Shown here in pieces: positions 25,701-36,140 of a stretch of 64,000 nt of DNA. This DNA is from Punctularia strigosozonata HHB-11173 SS5. Lineage: Eukaryota; Basidiomycota; Agaricomycetes; Corticiales; Punctulariaceae. The notes under the pieces were generated by a model. It worked only from the letters and a program-made list of their open reading frames with translations. It was not told the origin of the DNA and made no database searches. Location of the stretch: positions 1 through 64,000 of the forward strand of contig NW_006767445.1 in NCBI RefSeq assembly GCF_000264995.1. The letters run 5' to 3'. A program made the position numbers and the translations under genes. Each line of letters opens with the position of its first letter. Position 1 is the stretch's first letter.

Positions 25701-26133
25701 ATCAGGGTACATCCAACATTTTCTGTTATTGAATTTATGCTAACTTAAGCCCTAGTTCCGTGACATTGATGGAGGGGGAGGCATTCACTATGCCGAAGTT
25801 GTGTACTATTTCTGGTACGAGGTCCATGGGTTTAAGCGTGGATTTGCGCTAGTCCGCAAGTATGGCCCAGTAAATGCTGAGCTGCTAGAGGCGTCATCAG
25901 GAACAGTATGGGCAGCACAAACCATAGGTGACCAAGGGCTTCTCGTCATAGGTGTTGAAAACATCATTGCATGTGTCGCAATGATCCCGCACACGTTCGG
26001 ACTTGGACCACAAGACAACAGACAATCAATAGAACTCTATTTTGTCATGGACAAGATATGGGATGCCATAGGCGAGATGGGTGAGATCATTAGTGCAAAT
26101 GACGACGATGAACGCAGCGATGAGGAGAATTAG
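22781..26133 (+). CDS. Tnp2-type transposase (CACTA/EnSpm-like)
   Basis: DDE-type transposase that would cut and paste the element by acting on its terminal repeats. Three exons (22781-23242, 23304-25706, 25756-26133) with GT-AG introns of 61 and 49 nt, each exon a whole number of codons, give about 1080 residues with no internal stop. The N-terminus carries a Cys/His cluster (CQCEAVCKYV, CANC, CGCLACKEKG, WFRHRDACE), probably a zinc-binding DNA-contact region, followed by a basic Arg/Ser stretch (RRRSRSRSTSRQ). The core has the family blocks FSMDGAQLFEHKASNCWIYI, PDHRYKKKYIIPGVIVPGPN and NPDSFLYVGLQHVVALQKEG. The last exon holds the C-terminal region IHYAEVVYYFWYEV...SSGTVWAAQ and an acidic tail. 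The gene sits 297 bp from the left terminus, as expected for an autonomous element. It is a Tnp2-like family rather than KDZ or Plavaka, whose signature blocks are absent. Confidence 0.88.
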
Positions 26134-26755
26134 ATGTGGTCAGACCTGTATGTAGCACCTTATGACCGTGTGACCCATAGTTAGGGTCCATGCATCGCAA
26201 CCGGTTTTTCACGTTCTCAACCCAGTACATCCTGTCCAAACCTACCGTATTACTTCGCTTCATGCAACATTCACTGCACTGCTGAAGCCTATGGGTGGCT
26301 ATATGACGAAGATCAATATGATGAACGGAGCTTTGTTCACAGCAACGACTACGACACAGCGACAGCCGTGACAGCGAGACCGTGTTTGAATGGGTTTACT
26401 TTCGCCAGGGCCATGGGCACGGGCCTTGGTAAGGTCGTGCACCATCTGGGCCTGCTCAGATTGGATAGGTCGGAGGAACGGGTGTGCGTCTATAACGGCA
26501 CTGTGCCCAGCCGTTGCAAGATGAACCCCGGGACGACCTCGCATGCTAACCCCCCATTCAACCTACGTGTCCCAAAGTCATCGTGCGCGCTTCCACCATG
26601 TTTGACACGATCCGGCCCATGGTATGTTCTATATGCTTCTCCTGTTCCAACAAAACACTCTGATACTGTGCTCAGGGTATGACATCGCATTTCACACCTC
26701 AGGCTGGTTGTCACACCAAACTAGCTCGCGACATTTTGGCCTTCAACCCCCCTAC
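26134..26755. other. Non-coding interior of the transposon
   Basis: No gene recognised between the transposase stop and the tandem repeat. Confidence 0.5.
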
Positions 26756-27180
26756 CAACGTGGAATGCGCATTTTGCTTTGTTCGGCCTACACGCACGCC
26801 TCAGACGGGTCGCCGCTTGTCATCGCGTCTTGCGCACTCGCGCAAGCGCGCATAGCTCTTCGGCCTCAAACGGGCTTGGTCTCGACGCTACGGGATTCCC
26901 CTCAATGCCAATCACGACCACCAAAGCACGCGTCTCGCGTGGCTTGTTCAATGCGCACAACTCGGCCGCGTCTCCACTCGCATCACGACTCGCGCATGCG
27001 CACGCAGCTCTCCGGCCTTTGATGGCAACGGTTTCGACCCTGCAGGTCGCCCTCAACGCCACCTAACAACGTGGAAGTGCGCATCTTATGCGGTTCGGCC
27101 CACTCCCGCGAATGGTACGCGTCACCCTTCGCTACCACGGTCGCGCGCGCGCACGCGCAGCTCTCCGGTTTTCAATGGAG
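26756..27180. repeat. Degenerate tandem repeat, period about 153 bp
   Basis: AGCTCTYCGG recurs at 26854, 27006 and 27160 (spacing 152 and 154), each followed by related sequence that includes CCCCTCAATGCCA or GCCCTCAACGCCA. CAACGTGGAA with TGCGCAT and GTTCGGCC recurs at 26756 and 27067, two periods apart. The block is CG-rich in GCGCGC motifs and stops just before the fatty acid synthase homology begins. Confidence 0.7.
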
Positions 27181-27259
27181 CAAGAAGTGGGCCCCGCGCC
27201 TCGTCAAGACTAGGTGAGCATCTATCGTCCGTTTGCGTAACGATTTGCTGAGGAAAGCG

Positions 27260-30200
27260 CAGCGACGGCACGGTGCACCTCGACACACCGTTCTCTCGCC
27301 TCTTGGGCAAGCCCCCGATCATGGTGGCGGGCATGACGCCGACGACCGTCAAGGCCGGCTTCGTCTCCGCAGTGCTTTCCGCGGGGTACCATGTCGAACT
27401 CGCCGGCGGCGGACACTACAACCCCGCCGCGCTGCGCGCCAAGGTCGCCGAGATCCAGACCAAGATCCCGCCGGGGATCGGGCTCACGCTGAACGCGCTG
27501 TACATCAACTCGCGCCAGTTCACGTTCCAGTTCCCGCTATGGCAGGAGATGCGCCGCGAGGGCCTCCCCATCGAAGGCTTCTGCGTCGCGGCCGGTATTC
27601 CGACCACTGAGAAGGCGGGCGAGATCATCGAGGGCCTCCGCAGCGCCGGCATTCGCCACGTCAGTTTCAAGCCCGGTTCGGTGGATGGCATCCGTCAAGT
27701 CGTCAGCATCGCCGCGGCCAACCCCGACTTCCCCGTTATCATGCAGTGGACCGGAGGACGCGCCGGTGGCCACCACTCGTGCGAAGACTTCCACCAGCCC
27801 ATCCTGTCGACCTATGGCACTATCCGTCACCAGCCTAACATCGTTCTCGTTGGTGGCTCTGGCTTCGGCGGGGCTGACGACGTCTGGCCCTACCTTACCG
27901 GCGAGTGGTCTGTGGAGAAGTTCGGCGCGCAGCCGATGCCGTTCGACGGCTTCCTGTTCGCGTCTCGCGTCATGGTCGCCAAGGAGGCACACACCAGCCC
28001 GTCCGTCAAGGACCTCATCGTCGCCGCCTCCGGCGTGGACGATGCGCAGTGGGAGGGCACGTACGTGAAGGAGACGGGTGGTATCCTCACCGTCCAGTCT
28101 GAGCTCGGCGAACCGATCCACAAGGTCGCGACGCGGGGCGTGAAGCTCTGGAAGGAGTTCGACGAGACCGTCTTCAAGCTGCCGAAGGAGAAGCGCATCG
28201 TCTGGCTCAAGGAGCGCAAGTCGGAAGTCATTGCGAAGCTTAACAGAGACTTTGCCAAGCCGTGGTTTGGGTGGAAGAAGGGTGACGTGGTCGCCGAGGA
28301 CATCGCCGATATGACTTACGAGGAGGTGCTGCTGCGCATGGTGCGCTTGATGTACGTCGCGCATGAGGGACGATGGATCGATACCTCGCTGCGGAATCTC
28401 ACCGGCGACTGGCTGAGACGCACGGAGGAGCGGTTTACGGGTGTGAACGGCGGGAAGCCGAAGCCGAGCATGTTGCAATCCTTCACGTCGCTTGACGAGC
28501 CGCTGCCGTCCATCGAAAAATCCCTCAACCTGTACCCGCTCGCCAAGGAGCAGCTGCTGGCAGTGGAGGATAAGGCGTACTTCCTCACGATCTGCCAGCG
28601 TCCTGGCCAGAAGCCCGTTCCGTTTATTCCCGTATTGGACGCGTCCTTCGAAGTCTGGTTTAGAAAGGTGCGTCTTCCTAGTTTGTGTTTTGATCATCAT
28701 GTCTGACGGTGGTTTCAGGATTCGCTCTGGGCCGCGGAGGACATCGAGGCAGTATTCGACCAAGACCCGCAGCGTGTTTGCATCCTGCAAGGTCCCGTTG
28801 CGGCGAAGCACGCTACCATTAAGGACGAGCCTATCAAGGACATGCTCGACAATATCACCTCATTGCTCGTTGACAAACTCGTTGAGCGCCAATACGCCGG
28901 CGACAAGAGCAAGATTCCCACCGTCGACTACCTCGGTTCTGCGCCTGCTGTTGCTTCGTTCCCTGCGGGCGTTAACGCCACACGAGATGAGAACTCAGTG
29001 TCCTTCAGCATCGGGTCGGACGTTCCGTCGACAGAGGCCTGGCTTGAAGCCCTTGCAGGCCACAAGCTTTCATGGCTTTGCGCATTCCTCGCCTCGACGA
29101 CCATCGTTCAGGGCACGTCCTACATCGACAACCCCGTCCGCCGCCTGTTCGCGCCTCGTGCGGGCCAGAAGGCAGTTATCCGGCTCAGCGGCGGCTCGCC
29201 GATCGGCGTCAAGCTGTTCGGTGCCGCCCGTTCCGAGGGTGTTCACAAGCCTGCGTTCGAGGCCGTGGACGTCAAGTACGACGCCGCGCAGCGGCTTATC
29301 AACCTGACGATCTTCGAGGATCGTCGCGACGCTTCCGTGCCGCTGTTGCTCCAGTTCAAGTACACCCCCGAGACCGGCTACGCTCCCATACGTGAGGTCG
29401 CCGAGGGTCGCAACCAGCGTATCAAGGAGTTCTACTGGAAGCTTTGGTTCGGCAATGATTCGACTCTGCCTGCGCTCGACGTGCACGAGACTTTCGTCGG
29501 TTCTGAGGTTCGCATCGAGGCGCCAGACATCGAGTCCTTCTGCGCCGTTGTTGGTAACCAGGGCGAGGCGTTCAAGACCACCCGGACCGAGGTCGTCAAG
29601 GCTCCCATGGACTTCGCCATCGTTACAGGCTGGCAGGTATGTCATATCCATATGTTTTCATGTGATCAGGCGGGAGCTGAGTGCGCGATTCTAGGCTATC
29701 ATGAAGTCGATCTTCCCTGCATCTATTGATGGCCATTTGCTAAAGCTCGTCCATCTGACCAACGGATTCAAGATCGTCGACGGCGCGAAGCCGCTCAAGG
29801 CAGGCGATATCTGCAGGGCCGAGGCGAAGATTGTTTCCGTCGTCAATGGCGATGCCGGCAAGACGGTGAAGGTCAAAGGTCATGTTTACAGCCAGGGCAA
29901 GCCCGTCGTCGAGGTCGTGTCGTCCTTCCTCTACCGTGGACGGTTCACCGATTACGAGAACACCTTTGAGACCACCGAAGAACCCGATTACCTCGTGGAG
30001 ATCCCCAACGACGCGGCGGTCGGCGTTATCCAGAGCAAGGAGTGGTTCGAGTGAGACGATGACACCAAGCCCCTTCAAGCCGGTACCGGGCTTATCTTCC
30101 GCATCAAGTCCGAGATATCATTCAAGAGCAAGAGCTCGTACCGCTCGCTGACCGTCACGGGTGACGTTTTCGTCCGCGACCAGTTGAAGCGCCTCGTCAA

Positions 30201-32828
30201 GGTCGGCACCGTCGACTTCGATCAAGAGGACTGCCACGGCAATCCGGTTCTGGCTTACCTGCAGCGTCACGGCAAGCCGCAGGGCTTGCTCTCCCCTCTG
30301 CCAAACGATGGTTACTCGCTGTCCAATGAGCCAGCGACCTTCGTCACTCCGTCGACCAACGAACCCTACTCCAAGGTGTCCGGCGACTTTAACCCGATCC
30401 ATATCAACCCTTACTTCTCGAACTATGCCTCTCTTCCTGGTACCATAATGCACGACATGTGGTCGAGCGCGGCCACTCGCCGCTATGTCGAGACGATCGT
30501 TGCTCAAGGCAACCCAGACCGCGTCAAGTTGTACGTCTTCATTGTGCGTTCATCGACTGCTTAATACTGACATTGCATCAAGGTACGAGGTCGCCTTTGT
30601 GGGGATGGTCCTCCCCGGGGACGAACTGAACGTCAAGCTCCGCCGCATCGGCATGAGGAACGGCAACATGGCAATCAAGGTTGAGACCTTCAACCAGCGT
30701 GGGGAGAAGGTCCTTGACGGCTCCGCCGAGGTCGCGCAACCTACCACTGTTTACGTCTTCACTGGCCAGGCTCGCAGGAGCCGGGCATGGGCATGGAGCT
30801 TTACAGCATCTCGCCAGCTGCTAGCGCTGTGTGGGACGCTGCCGACGCCCATCTCACGACTGTTTACGGGTTCTCGGTCATCGATATCGTCAAGAACAAC
30901 CCCAAGGAGAAGACGGTGCACTTCGGTGGTCTCAAGGGCCAGGCTATCCGCCAGCGTTATATGGAGATGACTTACGACACAATGGATCGTGACGGCAATA
31001 TTCGGACGCTCCCGTTGTTCGGAGACATCAACATTCGTTCGCCTCAGTACACGTTCAGCCACCCCAACGGTCTCCTCTTCGCTACTCAGTTCGCTCAGAT
31101 CGCGCTCGTCGTGGTGGAGAAAGCGGCGTTTGGGTGTATGCGTGCGAAGGGGTTCGTGCAGCCTGACTGTGCATTCGCCGGTCACTCGCTCGGCGAGTAC
31201 TCCGCGCTCGCGTCCATCGCCGACGTTTCTTCCCATCTCATCTCTCGTCGACGTCGTCTTCTACCGTGGTATCACTATGCAGCGCGCTGTGGAACGCGAC
31301 GAGCACAACCGCTCCAACTACGCTATGTGCGCGGTTAACCCGAGCAGGATATCGCATTTGTTCTCAGATGCCGCTTTGCGTGAGGTTGTTGACGCGATCG
31401 CACATCGCACTGGCTGCCTCCTTGAAATCGTCAATTACAACGTCGAGGTACGGCTCGGATACTTCTCAGCGTTGTCAGTCTGCTCACTTGAAATCATAGG
31501 GTCAACAATATGTCACTGCTGGCGAGCTGATTGCGCTGCAGACGCTCACTACCGTGCTCAACTACCTGAAGGTCCAGAAGGTTGATATTGCGAAGGTATG
31601 CGTCCCTTCTGGATATCGTTGTTCTCTCCCTCAACGCTGCACGCAGTTGACGGAGCAGCTGAGCATCGAGAAGGTCAAGGAGATGCTGGCGGAGATCATC
31701 GACTCGTGCTACCAGCGCTCGCAGGAGCTGCAGGAGGCCGAGGGCTACATTACGCTCGAGCGTGGGTTCGCGACAATCCCGCTTCCTGGCATCGACGTGC
31801 CATTCCACTCGCGTTACCTGTGGGCCGGTGTTATGCCGTTCCGTGCATGTAAGCCTGCAATGCCGCATTCGGTTGAACTACGCTGACGACGCCTTTACGT
31901 GACAGATCTGTCCAAGAAGATCAACGCTGCTCACCTGAACCCCGACATGCTCATCGGCAAATACGTCCCCAGTCTGATTGCCAAGCCCTTCGAAGTCTCT
32001 CGCGAGTACGCGCAGATCATCTACGACCAGACGTCCTCGCCTCGTCTCGACAAGCGGAACTGGGAAGAAGAACAGTGGGCCGCGCCGCACCAGCGCCGGA
32101 AGCTTGCCTACGCGATCCTCGTCGAGCTGCTGGCCTACCAGTTTGCATCGCCCGTGCGATGGATCGAGACTCAGGACATCCTGTTCACCCGCTACGACTT
32201 CGATCGCTTCATCGAGATCGGTCCCTCGCCGACGCTCACGGGCATGGCTTCGCGCACTCTGAAGGCGAAATACAAGAGCCAGGATGATTCGCATGGCCGC
32301 CGCCGTACTATCCTTTGCCACGCTAAGCACACCAAGGAGATTTATTACTAGTTCGAAGACGCTCCGGAGGAAGCCGCAGAGTCACCCGAGGAAACGCCCA
32401 TAGCGGCTCTCGTGGCAGCAGTCGCCACGCCCGTAGCTGCTGCAGCCGCACCTGCTCCTGCGGTTGCTGCTGTCAGCTCCCATCAGGCCGATCGAAATCC
32501 TCACCGTGATCGTCGCGCAGAAGCTGAAGAAAGCGGACGAGGTGTCTTTGTTGAAGTCAATCAACGACCTGGTGAGCGGTAAATTGACGCTGCAAACGAG
32601 ATTCTTGGCGACCTTCATCTCGAGTTTTCTTCGGCGCCGAAGAAGGGTGAGGAGCTGCCCCTCGAACAACTCGGCTCGACTTTGACCGGTACTGGCGGCC
32701 TGGGTAAATACATCTCTGTCCTCGTTTCTCATCTCATTGGTGGGAAGATGCCTGGCTGCTTCAACATCTCCGCCATCAAATCGTACCTCTCAGAATCATG
32801 GGACTTGAGGCCCTCTTGTGTGCGATGA
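27260..32828 (+). pseudogene. Fatty acid synthase fragment (ER-DH-MPT-partial ACP), decayed
   Basis: Piece of the cytosolic type I fungal fatty acid synthase. It begins at DGTVHLDTPFSRLLGKPP, the start of the enoyl reductase domain, so the N-terminal acetyltransferase part is absent. The ER (to about 28665) has AGMTPTTV and QWTGGRAGGHHS; the dehydratase region follows, with SGDFNPIHINPYF (about 30390); the malonyl/palmitoyl transferase has [10 protein letters not shown] (about 31190). From there it runs straight into FEDAPEEAAESPEE and an Ala/Pro linker and an ACP, as in single-chain basidiomycete enzymes. Homology ends at SWDLRPS (about 32817). Introns are retained (28666-28719, 29636-29695, 30531-30582 and others). 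Damage: TGA for Trp at 30052-30054, TAG for Gln at 32349-32351, frameshifts near 30770, 31228, 32477 and 32598, and Leu in place of the phosphopantetheine Ser (SGKLTLQ against the usual GGKSTLQ). Not functional. Lies wholly inside the 13.6-kb transposon. Confidence 0.93.
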
Positions 32829-33022
32829 TCATGTAGCTGTAGCCAGTTGAATGATATGGTCCATGTATGTAGTTTGTCAAAAACTCGGTGCGAGAGCACG
32901 TAGCTACCCGGTCGGGAAATAACAGTGTGATCGCCGGAGTCGACACGCTACTCCTCGAACCGCCGGCGTGACCTGTTGGTTGGTTACCTCAAGGTCTACA
33001 CCCCTGTCATTCCACACACCTG

Positions 33023-35452
33023 ATGCAGCATAACACCTTGCCCTTACCGCGTTTGGGATTATTCAATGGAACTTCTCCTCTGACCATCTCAACAGATGTG
33101 AATTATCTGACACCGACCGGGTCACCGAACCCGAACATTATGGCATTGCATGATGAGAACTCTGCGTCTTTGCATGGGCAGGTCAGTTCATGCTGACTTT
33201 CTGTTCACAAACTGCTCTGATCAGTTTGTGTAGACCACTTCGGGGCTTCGCTCACCGTTCACATTTGCTGGTAGCGCCAGCCCGGATGTGTTGATCCAAC
33301 AGCGCATAGGCTGTGCCGATCACGACACCCTGGTCCGCTGCAACAATATGGCATACCTTGGAGTGGTAGCCCGTCTGCAATGTGTACAGCAGGAGAGGGA
33401 TGTCCTACAGATTCGTCTTGACGAACAAATGTGAGACATGTACCTTTATATGATGGCGAACTAACCTTATCTCCTGGTAGACTTCTTTACGACCGTCTTT
33501 TGAATCGTGTCTCCGGCGCCCCCGTATCGACTCCATTTCTCCTTGGATCTCATATGACCCTTCCTACCGGAGCCAATATATCGGTCTGTGGAAAAGTGAA
33601 GTATTGGAATTCAGCATCGTGGACGAGGACCGAGCAAGGCGCACCTGGTAGACCAGGCCCACATCTTGACGATGAGAACATCGCTCAGCGTTACATCGAA
33701 GATGCCAACGGCAATCCGGTTTCGGGCGCAGTTGCCGCAGCTGCACGGGCTACGACTAACGCATTGCTGTTATCGCTTGCGCAGAATGATCAAGTAGCGC
33801 CATCTGCCTCTAGACTCACATACGAGGCCCTCTGCTACCTACATAGCAACCTGGCAAAGCAATTCCCTATGCTTCTCTTCTGCGATGGAGGCATGTGGAA
33901 GACCACTGTCCTCATTGGTCAGATATATTCCGGATTCATGAAGACTCACCGAGCTAGGGTTGCAGCTAGTGCTAAAGTCAAATCCGAGGAGCAGAAGGTA
34001 GAAGATTTCGATATTCCTTTGTCGCAGGAGTCTAGCAGCAAAAGGACGAAGCATACTCGTACTGAGTCAGTAGATATACGACCTGCGCCCAAGAAGCAGA
34101 AAGCGACCACACCACAGCCACACACTCCTGCGACTCCAGATCCTGCTCTGCCAGCGACCATCATCCCATCGATCTCTATCACGCCTGGTACCCCGCATCA
34201 TCAACCAACGCAGCTTCAGCCTAGTCCACCATCCTCTACGATCTCATCTCTCTCATGTCCCATAGTGGGGCCCGATGTGCAAGCCTCATCAAAAAATGGT
34301 GACGACTATACTATTGCCACTCCACTTGAGGACCAAGAGTCACAGAATGGCCCCGTGAGGACGATCACGGACGACCTCGAAGCTTCAGAGCAAGATCCTT
34401 CAGCTGGGTCACCAGACGACAACACCATTGTCCCGCAGGTCCCAGGGCCGATGTCATGGCGTAGGTTCTCGTCTCTATATCAGACATCCATAACTGACTT
34501 GTAGCCCTCTGCATAGCATCTCATTCGGCATCCTCTCCATCAGATTTATCGCCGCCGGAAACCGAGGCCGCAGTGCAGTCAACACCTGCGCCTCTGGACA
34601 TCTCCGGCTCAGCGGTAGAAACCAGTCCTGGTCCCTCTGCTAGCATGAGCCCGATGCGCACAATGGACACGGCAGCCTTGGACTTGCTGAGTGACGCCGC
34701 AGCATACACGTCAAGTTCTACGAAGCTGCAACCGTCTTCAGAGGGCTCACTAGTACGTCCAAATGCAGTGCTGCGTGATTACAGATATGATTATACCTGT
34801 CCCAGCAGATCGTACTTCCTGAATCATCCTATACACGGAAACCGGGTTCCTTGTATGTACAAAGCCTTCGTCTGCATTCAATATGTGCCTGACAGTTCTT
34901 GTGAACAGCCCAAACCCAGTTCGTCGGCTGACCCGTAGTTCGAACACCGATGATGACCAGGAACATGCCGGGGCAGCCACCGAGCTGAGCCAGTGTGCCG
35001 TTCCTCCAGATCTGCCCTCCAAGGTTGTTAAGGGTAGAGCCAGGAAGGCTGCAGGATCTGACGCACTTTTGTCCACCAAATACAAGGCAGGAACCATTAG
35101 CTGGCAGTATGTCATCGTGTATAATTGTCGCTACTTGAAGAACTGATCACTCCTTCAGGTCACTTCTTATGCGGGATATGATTAGTGTAGACGCCAGCGT
35201 GACATACAAAGAATATCAGACGAAGTCCGCGTCCATTGCTACAGATGATGTCGAGTATCTGAAGGTATGTTATTCTCTAATGAAGGAGATGACGTCTCTC
35301 TCACAATGAACACGTTGCAGAGACTTAAGACTGAAGCAGCAGACATGGTGCGGCTGCTCATAAATGACAACCTATACGCCATCTGTACTGACAACCTGCG
35401 TCCTGAATTGTTAGAAAAAGGCCAAAAAGACAGGCTAGCATGCTCTATCTGA
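33023..35452 (+). CDS. Unknown protein encoded by the transposon, eight exons, 687 residues
   Basis: Function unknown. Eight exons (33023-33181, 33234-33430, 33481-34460, 34505-34752, 34809-34852, 34909-35106, 35159-35264, 35321-35452) total 2064 nt and stay open throughout with matching splice phases, which is strong evidence for a real gene. The N-terminus (MQHNTLPLPRLGLFNGTSPL) leads to a coiled-coil-like segment (VARLQCVQQERDVLQIRLDE). A conserved-looking domain follows (ALLLSLAQ, LCYLHSNLAKQFPMLLFCDG, GMWKTTVLIGQIYSGFMKTH), then a basic, NLS-like stretch (SSKRTKHTR ... APKKQKATT) and about 300 residues of Pro/Ser/Thr-rich disordered sequence. The C-terminus is a charged helix. Its place near the right end of a Tnp2 element parallels the second gene (TnpA-like, DNA-binding) of plant En/Spm elements, so an accessory transposition or silencing-evasion protein is a reasonable guess. 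It could instead be captured host cargo. Confidence 0.8.
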
Positions 35453-36090
35453 AGTTGACAGGACATGGAGAGTTCCGGGGACGTTGCGATGATGTTTTGT
35501 TGATTTGGCTTCGGACCGGGAATTCATAGGATTGTACTAATGCATATTCGCAGAGATTTGGGGCTGCCGGATGGCGCAGAATGGTAGCGGATTTAATTTG
35601 GGTAGTCAGGTAGTATTACAGCCGTGCTAATCCTCCCATATTGCGTTGAGGGTCTTTGTATCCATCGTCATCCCGAGTGATTCTGATGAGCTGGCGTACA
35701 CACATGATGATAAGCGTTGCCCTGCAAGGAAAACTGCTCGCAATCCGTTCTCGTCCGACGGGATTCGAACTCTGACAGTATCAAAGCGGATGTGCTCGAA
35801 TGTTTGTGCTTCGGCATCCGCTGACAATCTGTACGGTACGCGACATTCATGCTACGCTTACACAAGTGATCCCCCACGAGGTATCCGGGAGAACCGGAAA
35901 GATACTGAAGGATTCCTTGGCGCTCTGTTGCGAAGCAGTGGCTATGTAACTTAGTCTCAAAATCGTGGATGATTGCAGGTGCCTCCGGATGATAGCGAGG
36001 TCCTGCGAGGCCGCTTCACTCTGGTGCTTCTTCCGCTTATCCTGTGATTTCTCCTGGGATATCCTGTACAATACGCTCTCAAAATCCGTT
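35453..36090. other. Right subterminal region of the transposon
   Basis: No gene. Contains a hairpin at 35785-35822 with perfect 8-bp arms (AGCGGATG / CATCCGCT). Possible binding sites for an element-encoded protein cannot be defined from one copy. Confidence 0.5.
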
Positions 36091-36102
36091 GTTTTCACTG
36101 GG
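36091..36102 (-). repeat. Terminal inverted repeat, right
   Basis: GTTTTCACTGGG, the exact reverse complement of 22484-22495. Confidence 0.85.
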
Positions 36103-36109
36103 CTTCAGC
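36103..36109. repeat. Target-site duplication, right copy (CTTCAGC)
   Basis: Matches 22477-22483. On the gene's strand it reads GCTGAAG, in the branch-point/acceptor part of the interrupted intron. Confidence 0.85.
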
Positions 36110-36140
36110 CATGACACGGGACGTGAACAACGCCACCCAC

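Larger units (their letters stand above)
22484..36102 (+). mobile_element. 13.6-kb CACTA-like DNA transposon with captured fatty acid synthase fragment
   Basis: The first 12 bases (22484-22495, CCCAGTGAAAAC) are the exact reverse complement of the last 12 (36091-36102), and both ends are flanked by CTTCAGC. Inside, from left to right on the plus strand, are a Tnp2-type transposase gene (22781-26133), a degenerate tandem repeat (26756-27180), a fatty acid synthase fragment (27260-32828) and an intact gene of unknown function (33023-35452). Excision in silico restores a 47-bp intron of a P450 gene, which independently confirms both boundaries. Tnp2 transposases belong to the CACTA/EnSpm superfamily, which usually makes 2-4 bp duplications and ends in CACTA or CACTG. 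A 7-bp duplication and CCCAGTG ends are atypical, so which transposase moved the unit is an inference. A nested origin for some parts is possible. Confidence 0.85.

Noticed and set aside
22781-26133. Assignment of the transposase to KDZ or Plavaka
   Set aside because: The sequence shows Tnp2 blocks (SMDGAQL, YKKKYIIPG, DSFLYVGLQH) and none of the signature blocks I know from KDZ or Plavaka proteins.
26779-27066. Open frame of 95 codons
   Set aside because: It lies wholly in the 153-bp tandem repeat and shows only repeat-derived sequence.
27537-28811. Minus-strand open frame of 424 codons
   Set aside because: Antisense shadow of the enoyl reductase region of the synthase fragment; composition is Arg/His-rich as expected for such shadows.
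35758-35775. tRNA-like B-box (GTTCGAATCC on the minus strand) in the transposon
   Set aside because: The T-stem does not pair beyond one or two positions and no acceptor or anticodon stem can be folded around it.
22484-36102. hAT element with CAGTG ends and 8-bp duplication
   Set aside because: If the ends start at CAGTG the adjacent 8-mers differ (TTCAGCCC and GGCTTCAG); only the CCCAGTG ends give an exact duplication.
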